NCBI RefSeq assembly: GCF_014640975.1
Contig: NZ_BMHO01000001.1
Location: forward strand, 2,242,166-2,306,165
DNA length: 64,000 nt
Direction: 5' to 3'
Source of the DNA: Microbacterium faecale
GTDB taxonomy: Bacteria; Actinomycetota; Actinomycetes; Actinomycetales; Microbacteriaceae
The notes beneath the pieces are model-generated. The model was given only the letters and a program-made list of their open reading frames with translations, had not been told where the DNA came from and made no database searches. The position numbers were made by a program, and so were the translations under genes. Below are positions 1-7,832 of this stretch, piece by piece (within the stretch, counting starts at the first letter, position 1; each line of letters begins with the position of its first letter).

Positions 1-205
1 GCACTTCCTCGCGACCGCGGGCTTCTCGGACGAGTTCCCGGAGGCCGCCGAGTACATCGAAGGCATTCAGCTCGACGACGCCCAGTACGGCTCGCTCGAG
101 GACATTGTCGTGAACGAGTTCGAGGGCGAGTCCGACAAGTCCGAGGCCATCACGCAGTGGCTCGAGGCGAACCCCGACGCCTACGAGACGATCATCACGG
201 AGTAA
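1..205 (+). CDS. C-terminal end of an OpuAC/ProX-type glycine betaine substrate-binding protein (partial)
   Basis: The reading frame is open from the left edge of the window to a TAA at 203-205 and gives the last 67 residues. The acidic, aromatic sequence, with a TQWLEANPD-like stretch near the end, resembles the C-terminal lobe of OpuAC-family binding proteins of ABC importers for glycine betaine, proline betaine or carnitine. Such proteins are membrane-anchored or extracellular and deliver substrate to the permease. The N-terminus, any lipobox and the partner ABC genes lie outside the window, so substrate cannot be judged. A strong hairpin follows directly, which suggests this is the last gene of its operon. 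Other solute-binding families cannot be excluded from the tail alone. Confidence 0.6.
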   Translation, partial: HFLATAGFSDEFPEAAEYIEGIQLDDAQYGSLEDIVVNEFEGESDKSEAITQWLEANPDAYETIITE

Positions 206-220
206 TCTCCTCGCACCAGC

Positions 221-255
221 AGAACGCCCCCGGGATCTGATCCCGGGGGCGTTCT
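221..255 (+). terminator. Intrinsic terminator after the substrate-binding protein gene
   Basis: A perfect 15-bp stem (221-235 pairing with 241-255) with a 5-base loop starts 15 bases after the stop codon. It is followed by a weak T-containing tail rather than a clean T run, as is common in high-GC actinobacteria. Being symmetric, it could also stop transcripts arriving from the opposite strand. Confidence 0.85.
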
Positions 256-270
256 GTCGTTGAGTTGTCG

Positions 271-392
271 GGAGACCGAGCGAGCTCGGTCCCCTCTCGA
301 CTCAATCGCGCGTGTTTCTCGCTTCGCTCGTCAACACACTCAATCGGCTCGGCGGGAACGAGCGAGCTCGTTCCGCTCTCGACTCAATCGCG
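271..392. repeat. Duplicated hairpin module overlapping the 3' end of ettA
   Basis: Two hairpins share the loop CGAG: 274-291 (7-bp stem) and 355-374 (8-bp stem). Each is followed by the same 17 bases, CTCTCGACTCAATCGCG, at 293-309 and 376-392. The right copy contains the ettA stop codon, so the left copy is a duplicate of the ettA end plus its hairpin. On the minus strand the two hairpins could act as tandem terminators for ettA. Confidence 0.6.
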
Positions 393-2066
393 TGTGAGCT
401 TGCGGTGGGTGGTGCGGTGCGGACGCGCGGCGTCCGGTCCGAGGCGGTCGATCTTGTTCTGCTCGTACGCCTCGAAGTTGCCCTCGAACCAGTACCAGTT
501 CGCAGGGTTCTCCGCCGTGCCCTCATACGCGAGGATGTGCGTCGCGATGCGGTCCAGGAACCACCGGTCGTGCGTGACGACCACGGCACAGCCCGGGAAC
601 TCCAGCAGCGCGTTCTCGAGCGACTGCAGGGTCTCGACGTCGAGGTCGTTGGTCGGTTCGTCGAGCAGCAGCACATTGCCGCCCTGCTTCAGCGTGAGCG
701 CGAGGTTGAGACGGTTGCGCTCACCGCCGGACAGCACGCCGGACTTCTTCTGCTGGTCAGGCCCCTTGAAGCCGAACTTCGACACGTAGGCGCGCGAGGG
801 GACCTCGGTCTTGCCGACGATCATGATGTCGAGGCCGTCGGAGACGACCTCCCACACGTTCTTCTCGGGATCGATTCCGCCACGCGTCTGGTCGACGTAG
901 CTGAGCTTGACCGTCTCGCCGACCTTGAGGTCGCCGCCGTCGAGCGGCTCGAGGCCGACGATCGTCTTGAAGAGCGTGGTCTTGCCGACGCCGTTCGGAC
1001 CGATCACGCCGACGATGCCGTTCGGCGGCAGGCTGAAGCTCAGACCCTTGATGAGCGTTCGGTCGTCGAACCCCTTCTCGAGGTTCTTCGCCTCGATCAC
1101 GACGCTGCCGAGACGCGGTCCCGGCGGGATCTGGATCTCTTCGAAGTCGAGTTTGCGGGTGCGCTCGGCCTCCGCAGCCATCTCCTCGTATCGAGCGAGA
1201 CGTGCCTTCGACTTCGCTTGACGCCCCTTGGTGCTGGACCGCACCCACTCCAGCTCGTCCCGGAGACGCTTCTGCAGCTTTGCGTCCTTCTTGCCCTGTA
1301 CGTCGAGACGCTCGGCCTTCTTCTCGAGGTAGGTCGAATAGTTGCCCTCATACGGGTACAGCCGGCCACGATCGACCTCGGCGATCCATTCCGCGACGTG
1401 GTCGAGGAAGTACCGGTCGTGAGTGATCGCGATGACAGCGCCGGAGTATGCCTTCAGGTGCTGTTCAAGCCAGAGCACGCTCTCGGCGTCGAGGTGGTTC
1501 GTCGGCTCGTCGAGCAGCAGCAGGTCGGGCTTCTCGAGCAGCAGCTTGCAGAGCGCGACGCGGCGCTTCTCACCGCCCGAGAGGTGCTCGATCTTGGCGT
1601 CGCCCGGAGGTGTGCGCAGTGCGTCCATCGCCTGCTCGAGCTGGGCGTCGAGGTCCCACGCGTCGGCGTTGTCGATGTCCTCCTGGAGCTTGCCCATCTC
1701 CTCGAGCAGCGCATCGAAGTCGGCGTCCGGCTCCGCCATCAGCGAGGAGATCTCATTGAACCGGTCGATCTTGCCCTTGATCTCGCCGACACCCTCCTGG
1801 ACGTTCTCGAGGACGGTCTTCGACTCGTCCAGCTCGGGCTCCTGCATGAGGATCCCGACCGAGAACCCGGGCGTGAGCGCCGCATCGCCGTTCGAGGGCT
1901 GGTCGAGACCGGCCATGATCTTGAGGATCGTTGATTTTCCGGCGCCGTTGGGACCGACCATGCCGATCTTCGCTCCGGGCAGGAACGACATCGTGACATC
2001 GTCGAGGATCAGCTTGTCGCCCACCTTTTTGCGGGCGCGCACCATCTGGTAAATGTACTCAGCCAT
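384..2066 (-). CDS. ettA: EttA-type ABC-F translational throttle ATPase
   Basis: This 560-residue soluble protein has two ABC ATPase domains and no membrane segments. Walker A is at about residues 38-45 (GPNGAGKS), the first signature LSGGE at 162-166, and Walker B with LLLLDEPTNHLD follows. A linker of about 80 residues then leads to a second ATPase domain with GPNGVGKTT and LSGGERNR. Domain order, length and the MAEYIYQM start match actinobacterial EttA, which binds the ribosomal E site and gates entry into elongation according to ATP/ADP state. I chose the ATG at 2066 because the family begins there; an in-frame extension to 2117 is open but not conserved. A TACACT hexamer ends about ten bases before the ATG, so a nearly leaderless mRNA is possible. 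Confidence 0.95.
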   Translation of the reverse strand: MAEYIYQMVRARKKVGDKLILDDVTMSFLPGAKIGMVGPNGAGKSTILKIMAGLDQPSNGDAALTPGFSVGILMQEPELDESKTVLENVQEGVGEIKGKIDRFNEISSLMAEPDADFDALLEEMGKLQEDIDNADAWDLDAQLEQAMDALRTPPGDAKIEHLSGGEKRRVALCKLLLEKPDLLLLDEPTNHLDAESVLWLEQHLKAYSGAVIAITHDRYFLDHVAEWIAEVDRGRLYPYEGNYSTYLEKKAERLDVQGKKDAKLQKRLRDELEWVRSSTKGRQAKSKARLARYEEMAAEAERTRKLDFEEIQIPPGPRLGSVVIEAKNLEKGFDDRTLIKGLSFSLPPNGIVGVIGPNGVGKTTLFKTIVGLEPLDGGDLKVGETVKLSYVDQTRGGIDPEKNVWEVVSDGLDIMIVGKTEVPSRAYVSKFGFKGPDQQKKSGVLSGGERNRLNLALTLKQGGNVLLLDEPTNDLDVETLQSLENALLEFPGCAVVVTHDRWFLDRIATHILAYEGTAENPANWYWFEGNFEAYEQNKIDRLGPDAARPHRTTHRKLTRD

Positions 2067-2144
2067 ATTGATGACCAGTGTACGGGAGCGCGCCGCGGGA
2101 TTCCGGGCCGCGCACACTTCGGGCCACGCCCGGCGCCCCGCCGC

Positions 2145-2672
2145 TCAGAACGGCGTGGGCACCTCTTCCTTCGTCCGCTCGCGATCCGCCGATTCCACGG
2201 CATCGTCGGCGACGCTCTCCGGGGCCTCCGCGGACGTCTCCGCCGCGTCGACCGGCGGGAGCCACTGGTCGTCGCTCGTTTCGCCGTCCGCCCGGTCCTC
2301 GCGCTTGCGGCCGCCGACGGTGCGCTCGAATCCCGTCACCTTCCCCCAGCGCAGATCCGGCCCGATGGCCTCGGCGGTGAGGTCCACGCTCGTCCCCGAT
2401 CGCTCATCGCGTTCCCACCGGCGGACGCGCAACGTTCCCGTAGCGAGGATCCGTCGCCCCTTGCCGACGCACTTGATCACGTTCTCCGCGAGCGTGCCGT
2501 ACGCGAAGACGTTGTACCAGTTCGACTCGCCGTCGCGCCATTCGCCCGTCTCGTGATCACGGATCCGCTGACTGCAGCCCACTCGAAACCTCGTGTAGGT
2601 GACGCCCGCGTTCGTCTTCTCGACGCTCGGCTCGGTTCCGACGTTTCCGATGATCGAAATGTGCTCGGTCAT
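2145..2672 (-). CDS. ssb: Single-stranded DNA-binding protein (SSB paralogue)
   Basis: The 175-residue protein opens with MTEHISIIGNVG and continues with an OB fold typical of SSB (residues 1 to about 110), including the VGKGRRILATGTLRV segment. It coats single-stranded DNA in replication and repair. The start at 2672 is preceded by a purine-rich AAGGGATGGAG ribosome site. The C-terminal part is acidic and low complexity but ends in EVPTPF rather than the usual DDDIPF tail used to recruit partner proteins, and the gene is not next to rpsF or rpsR. It is therefore probably a second, specialised SSB (SsbB-like) rather than the replication SSB. It lies between ettA and msrA on the same strand. 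Confidence 0.85.
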   Translation of the reverse strand: MTEHISIIGNVGTEPSVEKTNAGVTYTRFRVGCSQRIRDHETGEWRDGESNWYNVFAYGTLAENVIKCVGKGRRILATGTLRVRRWERDERSGTSVDLTAEAIGPDLRWGKVTGFERTVGGRKREDRADGETSDDQWLPPVDAAETSAEAPESVADDAVESADRERTKEEVPTPF

Positions 2673-2825
2673 GTCTCCATCCCTTCCCTCGGACCGACCT
2701 TCGGCCCGTGGACTCAGGATGCTGAGCATCGTCGCCGCGTCGCGACGACGAGACACACAATGTGGATGAATCGCGGCACATTCGCGTCTGTGGACGCGCC
2801 GGATCCCGACCGCGACACGCGCGAG

Positions 2826-3371
2826 TCAGGCGCGCGCGTACTCCGCGAATCGAGCGCGCACCTTGTTGACCTTCGGCACCGCGACGGCAAGGCAGTATCC
2901 CTGGCCGGGGTTCTTCGCGAAGAAGTCCTGATGGACCTCCTCGGCTGGCCAGAAGCGCTCGAGCGGATCGATCGTCGTGACGATCGTGCCTTCGGTCTCG
3001 CCCAGTGGCGCGTCCCACAGATCCGTCGCTCGCTCACGCGACGTCTCGAACGTCCGGCGTTGGTCGTCGTCGGCGAAGAACATCGCGGAGCGGTACTGCG
3101 TGCCGGTGTCGGCGCCCTGATGATTGAGCTGACGAGGATCATGCATCGTGAAGTACGCGTCGAGGATGACCTCGGTGGGGATCACGTTCTCATCGAACGT
3201 CACCGCGACCGCCTCCGCATGACCCGTCGATCCGGAGCACACCTGCTCGTACGTGGGGTGCTCCGTCGCTCCCCCGACGTAGCCGGAGACCACTTCCGTG
3301 ACGCCATTCAGCGCGCGATACGCGGCGTCGAGACACCAGAAACATCCACCGGCCAGCACGTAGGTCTGCAT
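2826..3371 (-). CDS. msrA: Peptide-methionine (S)-S-oxide reductase
   Basis: This 181-residue protein carries the MsrA active-site motif GGCFWC at residues 8-13 (catalytic Cys10). It also has the GYxGG and HAEAV stretches and the HxxHQGxDxGTQYRS core of the family. It reduces the S-epimer of methionine sulfoxide in proteins using thioredoxin. A further cysteine near the C-terminus (GQGYCL) may be the resolving residue. The ATG at 2826's upstream end (3371) follows GGAG at good spacing; the longer open frame to 3464 has no family match. It is a single gene between ssb and a divergent tRNA-Arg. Confidence 0.95.
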   Translation of the reverse strand: MQTYVLAGGCFWCLDAAYRALNGVTEVVSGYVGGATEHPTYEQVCSGSTGHAEAVAVTFDENVIPTEVILDAYFTMHDPRQLNHQGADTGTQYRSAMFFADDDQRRTFETSRERATDLWDAPLGETEGTIVTTIDPLERFWPAEEVHQDFFAKNPGQGYCLAVAVPKVNKVRARFAEYARA

Positions 3372-3484
3372 GATCCATCTCCTCACCGAAGCCGTCGGCG
3401 GTCCGCATGGTCGCCACCCTCCACGGTACGCGCCCGGACGCCGACTCGGCCGTTTCGGAGGCAACCGGTAATCTTGATCGCAGA

Positions 3485-3556
3485 CCCCCAGTAGCTCAGT
3501 GGAAGAGCAGAGGCTTTCTAATCCTTTGGTCGGGTGTTCGAATCGCCCCTGGGGGA
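3485..3556 (+). tRNA. tRNA-Arg (anticodon TCT)
   Basis: A perfect 7-bp acceptor stem pairs 3485-3491 with 3549-3555. The D arm GCTC/GAGC and T arm GGGTG-TTCGAAT-CGCCC are canonical. The anticodon loop TTTCTAA places TCT at 3517-3519, reading AGA/AGG. The anticodon stem has one C/T mismatch next to the loop. No CCA is encoded. Confidence 0.9.
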
Positions 3557-3569
3557 CTGATCAAACGGG

Positions 3570-4217
3570 ATGACAGAAGGAAGAGTGTCGACGGTGGGCG
3601 CAGCGGAGAACGACCGGCTCGTATGGATCGACTGCGAGATGACGGGCCTCGATCCCACGATTGACGAACTCGTCGAGATCGCGGTCGTCGTCACCGACTT
3701 CGAACTGAAGATCCTCGATCCCGGTCTGCAACTGGTCATCAAGCCCTCCGCCGCCGCGCTGGAGAACATGGGCGAGTTCGTCGCGAACATGCACGCGACG
3801 AGCGGCCTCGACCGCGAACTCGCGAGCGGCCTCCCGGTCGCCGAGGCCGAGCAGGCGGTTCTCGATTACGTGCGCCGGTTCGTCCCGCAAGAGCGCAAGG
3901 CGCCGCTCGCGGGGAACACGATCGGCACTGACCGCATGTTCCTCGCGAAGTACATGCCGAAGCTCGACCAACACCTCCACTATCGCAACGTCGATGTCTC
4001 GAGCATCAAGGAGCTCTCGCGACGTTGGCTGCCGCGCGTCTACTTCGCCTCACCCGAGAAGAACGGTGGGCACCGCGCACTCGCGGACATCCTCGAGTCG
4101 ATCCGCGAGCTGCGCTACTACCGCCGCACGGCGTTCGTCAGCGACCCCGGACCCACCTCCGATGAGGCACGCGCGGTCGCTGAGAATGTCGTGAGCGAGT
4201 TCGCCCAGAACCTATGA
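3570..4217 (+). CDS. orn: Oligoribonuclease
   Basis: This DEDDh exonuclease of up to 215 residues degrades 2-5-nt RNAs and pGpG to mononucleotides. The DxE motif lies in WIDCEMTGLD (D21, E23), the middle Asp in the NTIGTDRMF segment, and the HxxxxD motif in GGHRALADI. Length and sequence match actinobacterial Orn. The start is uncertain. The ATG at 3570 has no ribosome site and lies only 14 bases after tRNA-Arg. GTG at 3585 or 3594 fits the AAGGAAGAG sequence at 3577-3585 better, and 3594 has the best spacing. The gene may be read through from the tRNA promoter. Confidence 0.93.
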   Translation: MTEGRVSTVGAAENDRLVWIDCEMTGLDPTIDELVEIAVVVTDFELKILDPGLQLVIKPSAAALENMGEFVANMHATSGLDRELASGLPVAEAEQAVLDYVRRFVPQERKAPLAGNTIGTDRMFLAKYMPKLDQHLHYRNVDVSSIKELSRRWLPRVYFASPEKNGGHRALADILESIRELRYYRRTAFVSDPGPTSDEARAVAENVVSEFAQNL

Positions 4218-4251
4218 CAAGATAGTGTGGTTGCCCCGTCAGGGGCGGCAT

Positions 4252-4325
4252 GGTGGCTGTAGCTCAGTCGGTAGAGCACCGCGTTGTGGTCGCGGGGGTC
4301 GCGGGTTCAAGCCCCGTCAGCCACC
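4252..4325 (+). tRNA. tRNA-His (anticodon GTG), island boundary
   Basis: The acceptor stem pairs 4253-4259 with 4318-4324, and the His-specific extra G at 4252 pairs with C at 4325. The anticodon GTG is at 4286-4288 within a 5-bp C/G-rich stem, and the T arm is standard. A broken integrase gene runs antisense into the tRNA, which marks it as a probable integration target. Confidence 0.97.
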
Positions 4326-5072
4326 CCAAATGGGAGAGGTTCAAACCCTCGACAAGAGTAACCACTCTTTGTCCGGTCTGAACCTCTCCCTTCTTCTTCG
4401 CTTCCGCGGCCCAGTTCAGAGCGTTCATCTGCTCCTCGGTATCGCAAAGTGAACCGAAGGGGCGTTCGTATTCGACGCGGACATCCCCGCCTTCCTCGAT
4501 GAAGATCCGGTGGAAGAACGCCTGATTGCACAGTCGCCGGTTTGCGTCATCGGCACGCTCATACACGCTGACGATGTTGGCAAGCAGCCCGAGCGAGTCG
4601 TCGAGGTTTGCCCTTGCTGACGCATATTCATCGTGGTGCGCTTCAATTCGGTGCTGAATGTCTCCGATCTGATCCGCGATGCGATCCTGTTCCTGCTTCA
4701 ACAGGTCGATCGGTATCGCACCCGCGTAGTGGGCTTGCAACAGCTTCATCCGTTCGTCGTCGAGCCGGTCCCGTTCGCTTGTGAGTCGCGAGAGTTCTTT
4801 TGTCTCGTTCGCCATGAGCAGGTCGAAGTCTGCGTGGATCTTTCCAGCGAGGTCTTGCCGCATCCCGGGTGACACTTCGATCATCTCGTAGTACTTCTCG
4901 ATGAGCCGCTCGACATCTTCGATAAGCATCGCTTGCCTTGTGCACTCGGTCTTGCCAGAGTGCCTGCCCGAGCACACGAAGTACGGGTAGACGTTGCCGT
5001 GCCGGTTCTTCGCGTTCGTGATGATCAGCCGCTCGCCGCACTGACCGCAGTAGACGGTGCCCTTCAGGTTGA
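4264..5072 (-). pseudogene. Large serine recombinase, C-terminal remnant
   Basis: The frame keeps only the C-terminal half of a large serine integrase. It starts in the zinc-ribbon region (YCGQCG and the CSGRHSGKTECTRQ stretch with the second pair of zinc-binding Cys) and continues into a long charged coiled-coil segment (KELSRLTSERDRLDDE). The catalytic N-terminal resolvase domain with its active serine and the first recombinase domain are absent. The frame has no stop before the tRNA and runs antisense through the nested hairpin and tRNA-His to 4264, so the last residues are tRNA-templated. This is the expected position of an integrase next to its attachment site. It is broken because an IS3-type transposase tail replaces its N-terminal half in frame. 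Confidence 0.8.
4332..4390 (+). terminator. Nested hairpin after tRNA-His
   Basis: A perfect 12-bp stem joins 4332-4343 and 4379-4390, and the loop contains a second stem (AGAGT/ACTCT). A TTCTTCTT run follows on the plus strand, which fits termination of the tRNA-His transcript. The same bases encode part of the C-terminus of the antisense recombinase remnant. Confidence 0.75.
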
Positions 5073-5345
5073 ATTGGCCTGGTTCTTGTTCCGACCGGTT
5101 TCCCTGTCGGCCGGTCGGTGACAGAAGCGTCTCAGTTTCAGCGTAGTACGCCTGTTCGACCTCGATCGGAGTACGCATATCGAGTTCCCCGTGGAGCCGC
5201 TCCTGGTTCCACCACCACACGTATTCGAGGGTCGCAAGCTCGACCTGCTCGACCGTCCGCCAGGGCCTTGCTGACGGATCAGTCCGGTCTTGTAGACCTT
5301 CATGGCGCCCAACAGATCAACCAAGAAGCGACTCACAGCACCCAA
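5073..5345 (-). pseudogene. IS3-family transposase OrfB, C-terminal fragment with frameshift
   Basis: Minus-strand translation gives RTVEQVELATLEYV, then NQERLHGEL and EVEQAYYAE, the conserved end of IS3-family OrfB proteins after the catalytic Glu. Upstream, the matching VYKTGLIRQQG sequence is one frame off: a single base appears missing at about 5256-5266, where a GPWRT motif would be expected. The fragment joins the serine recombinase remnant in frame near 5073, so the annotated-looking 318-codon ORF is a chimera. No IS terminal repeats are visible. The remnant is unrelated in position to the intact IS3 element further right. Confidence 0.75.
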
Positions 5346-5383
5346 GTAGCTGGTGAGCCACAGAGAGGAGCTCCGAGCACGAC

Positions 5384-5432
5384 TTGATCTAGGTCAAGGC
5401 TGAGGCTCTGTCAACACAATATTCTGGGTCGT
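5384..5432 (+). promoter_or_regulatory. FNR/CRP-type box and promoter upstream of the metal island
   Basis: TTGATCTAGGTCAA at 5384-5397 matches the FNR consensus TTGAT-N4-ATCAA at nine of ten conserved positions. A -10-like TATTCT lies at 5420-5425, giving a predicted start near 5432 and putting the box centre at -41.5, the classical class II activator position. The downstream leader carries a CCCCG-TTT-CGGGG hairpin at 5458-5470, just before the ribosome site of the HMA gene. Confidence 0.6.
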
Positions 5433-5489
5433 GAAGGCCAGGAACCTCCTGGTCGATCCCCGTTTCGGGGTGAAGCGAAAGGACTCATC

Positions 5490-5726
5490 ATGGCGAACGC
5501 TACTGACACCACCCACACTCTGCTGCGCGCCGAGGGTTTCTCGTGCCCGTCGTGCGTGACCAAGATCGAGAAGCAGGTCGGCAAGCTCGATGGCGTCGAG
5601 AACGTGACGGTGCACTTCGCCTCGGGTCGCGTTGAGATCGACCACGATGAGACAAGAAGTTCCGTCGACGATCTCATTGCTGCTGTCGATAAGGCCGGCT
5701 ATAAGTCGAAGGCCTCCGCGTTCTAG
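5490..5726 (+). CDS. CopZ-like heavy-metal-associated (HMA) domain protein
   Basis: This 78-residue cytosolic protein is a single ferredoxin-like HMA domain. The metal-binding CxxC is C19-P-S-C22 within GFSCPSCVTKIE, followed by VENVTVHFASGRVEI and the usual AGYKSK end. Such proteins bind a soft metal ion and hand it to a P1B ATPase. The next gene encodes an ATPase lacking its own N-terminal HMA domain, so the two probably work together. The GFSCPSC context, instead of GMTC, and the CPG-type partner make copper(I) uncertain. An AAAGGA ribosome site precedes the ATG, and an FNR-like box lies about 100 bases upstream. Confidence 0.85.
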   Translation: MANATDTTHTLLRAEGFSCPSCVTKIEKQVGKLDGVENVTVHFASGRVEIDHDETRSSVDDLIAAVDKAGYKSKASAF

Positions 5727-5777
5727 CCAAACGGCTCCTCACGCACTAAGTTCACCAATTCGAAAGGCGGCACATTC

Positions 5778-7817
5778 GTGAACGCGTTCCGTAAGTGGCG
5801 GTATGGCAACTGGTTCATTCCCGTTGTCTCGGGCCTCCTCATTCTCGTGTCGTTCGGCGTCGAAAAGCTCTTCGGCGGCAGCTGGAACGTCACGGTCGGT
5901 CCGCAATGGTGGATCGACGCTGGCGAACACGCCCACGGTTCTGGTCATGTGTTTACCCTTGCGAACGCGTTCATGCTCGCCGCAGCAATTGTCGCGGGGT
6001 ACGGAATCGTCGTGAAGGCCGTCCGGGCACTGCTCGTAAAGTTCATCAGTATCGACCTGCTCGTATCGATTGCAGCGATCGGCGCGACACTCATCGGCAA
6101 CTTCTGGGAAGCTGCCGCCGTGACGTTCCTCTTCGCGATCGGTCACGCACTCGAAGCCGGCACGATGAACAAGACCCGTGCAGCGCTCGCTGAGTTGGTC
6201 GCGGTGGCCCCCGACGTTGCAGTCGTGATGCGCGACGGTGAGCAGGTCGAGATCGCCGCACATCAGGTGCGCATGGGCGAGATCGTGCTCGTAAAGAACG
6301 GAGCGAAAGTTCCCGTCGACGGGCAGGTCGTGTCAGGCACCGGAGCGATCGACGAGGCATCGATCACGGGTGAGTCGATCCCTGTCGAAAAGACGAAGTC
6401 AGATCACGTGTTTGCGGGCACGATCTCGCGGGGCGGATTCCTACAGGTCATGGCGACCGGCATCGGAGCCGACACGACGCTCGCGCGCATCATTCACCGT
6501 GTCGAAGAAGCGCAGGATGCGAAAGCGAAAACGCAGGCATTCATCGACCGATTCTCGAAGTGGTATACGCCCGCGGTGATGGTACTCGCGCTTGCGGCGG
6601 GCCTCATCTCTGGTGACGTAGTGCTCGGCCTCACGTTGCTCGTGATCGGTTGCCCGGGCGCGCTCGTCATCTCGATTCCCGTGGCGATCGTAGCGGGAAT
6701 CGGCCGCTCGGCCCGCAACGGGATTCTCATCAAGGGCGGCGAGTACCTCGAAACCTCGGCCAAGATCTCGGCCGTCGCAGTCGATAAGACGGGGACTCTC
6801 ACCGAGGGCCGCCCGGTACTCACCGACATCGTTGTGCTCAATCCTGAAGCGGATCGGCGCGAGGTGCTTCGCTGGGCAGCCGCCGCAGAAGCAGGGTCCG
6901 AGCACCCACTTGCCCGCCCGATCCTCGACAATGCACGAGAAGAAGGAGTGGCCCCCGAGGGCCTTCCGGGATCGGTCACACCGGTCGTGGGCAAGGGGAT
7001 CGTGGCCGACGCTCACGGCAAGCGGGTACTCATCGGTAACGTGCCGCTGCTCGAACAGTACGGGATCGTGAACGACGCGGGGGCGGCTGTGGCTGCGAAC
7101 AAACTGGCAGCGGCAGGCAAGACCCCCATGATTGTCGCGGTCGATGAGAGCGTGCTTGGCGTAATCGGTGTCGCAGATAAGATCCGCGAGGATGCCCCCG
7201 AGATGATCAGGCGCTTGCACGCTAGCGGGGTGCAGAAGGTGGTGATGCTCACCGGAGATACGCGCCTTGTCGCCGAAGCCATCGGTGAGGCGGTCGGTAT
7301 CGATGAGATCCATGCTTCGTTGCTACCCGAGGACAAGCTCGACGCTGTCGCGCGGTTGCAGCGCGAGGGGCACACGGTCGCGATGGTGGGCGACGGCGTG
7401 AACGACGCCCCGGCCCTCGCGACCGCCGACATTGGTGTTGCCATGGGTGCAGCGGGCTCAGCGGTGGCCGTGGAGACGGCAGACATTGCCCTGATGGGCG
7501 ACAACCTCTTGAAACTGCCCGAAGCAATCGGCCTCGCCAAACGCACCGTGAACGTCATGCGCCAGAACATCTGGATCGCGCTCATCACCGTTGTCGTGCT
7601 GCTCGTCGGGGTCTTCGCAGGGGGTGTCACGATGGCTATCGGCATGCTCGTGCACGAGGGATCGGTGCTCATCGTAATCCTCAACGCGATGCGCCTGCTG
7701 CGCAACACCCAAGGAGCCACTGCGTTGTCGAGGAGTGAACGCGCCCGAGCCGCACATGAAACAGGCCGCCCGGTCGAACCCGCCACGGCCCAGAGTTCAT
7801 CCGAACTTCCATCTTAA
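5778..7817 (+). CDS. P1B-type heavy-metal exporting ATPase with a CPG metal-site motif
   Basis: This 679-residue membrane ATPase has the full P1B layout. Hydrophobic helices lie at about 13-30, 62-105 and 112-128. The actuator loop contains TGES (198-201), the phosphorylated Asp336 lies in DKTGT, the HP pair is at 376-377 and the hinge GDGVNDAP is near 538-545. The transmembrane metal motif, usually CPC, SPC or TPC, is CPG at 292-294, and the last helices contain HEGS (626-629) as in Co/Zn/Fe-type P1B-4 pumps. An N-terminal His-containing segment (residues 51-57) lies near the first helix. There is no HMA domain; the separate HMA protein precedes it by 51 bases. The start is GTG at 5778 after AAAGGCGG. 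It presumably exports a divalent or soft metal; which one cannot be said. Confidence 0.88.
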   Translation: MNAFRKWRYGNWFIPVVSGLLILVSFGVEKLFGGSWNVTVGPQWWIDAGEHAHGSGHVFTLANAFMLAAAIVAGYGIVVKAVRALLVKFISIDLLVSIAAIGATLIGNFWEAAAVTFLFAIGHALEAGTMNKTRAALAELVAVAPDVAVVMRDGEQVEIAAHQVRMGEIVLVKNGAKVPVDGQVVSGTGAIDEASITGESIPVEKTKSDHVFAGTISRGGFLQVMATGIGADTTLARIIHRVEEAQDAKAKTQAFIDRFSKWYTPAVMVLALAAGLISGDVVLGLTLLVIGCPGALVISIPVAIVAGIGRSARNGILIKGGEYLETSAKISAVAVDKTGTLTEGRPVLTDIVVLNPEADRREVLRWAAAAEAGSEHPLARPILDNAREEGVAPEGLPGSVTPVVGKGIVADAHGKRVLIGNVPLLEQYGIVNDAGAAVAANKLAAAGKTPMIVAVDESVLGVIGVADKIREDAPEMIRRLHASGVQKVVMLTGDTRLVAEAIGEAVGIDEIHASLLPEDKLDAVARLQREGHTVAMVGDGVNDAPALATADIGVAMGAAGSAVAVETADIALMGDNLLKLPEAIGLAKRTVNVMRQNIWIALITVVVLLVGVFAGGVTMAIGMLVHEGSVLIVILNAMRLLRNTQGATALSRSERARAAHETGRPVEPATAQSSSELPS

Positions 7818-7832
7818 GAAAGGACCACACAC

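Noticed and set aside
312..1934. 540-codon open frame antisense to ettA
   Set aside because: Low-complexity Arg/Leu/Val protein caused by GC-rich codon bias opposite a conserved gene; no ribosome site or family.
4264..5220. Intact site-specific recombinase
   Set aside because: It lacks the catalytic serine domain and begins with an IS3 transposase tail.
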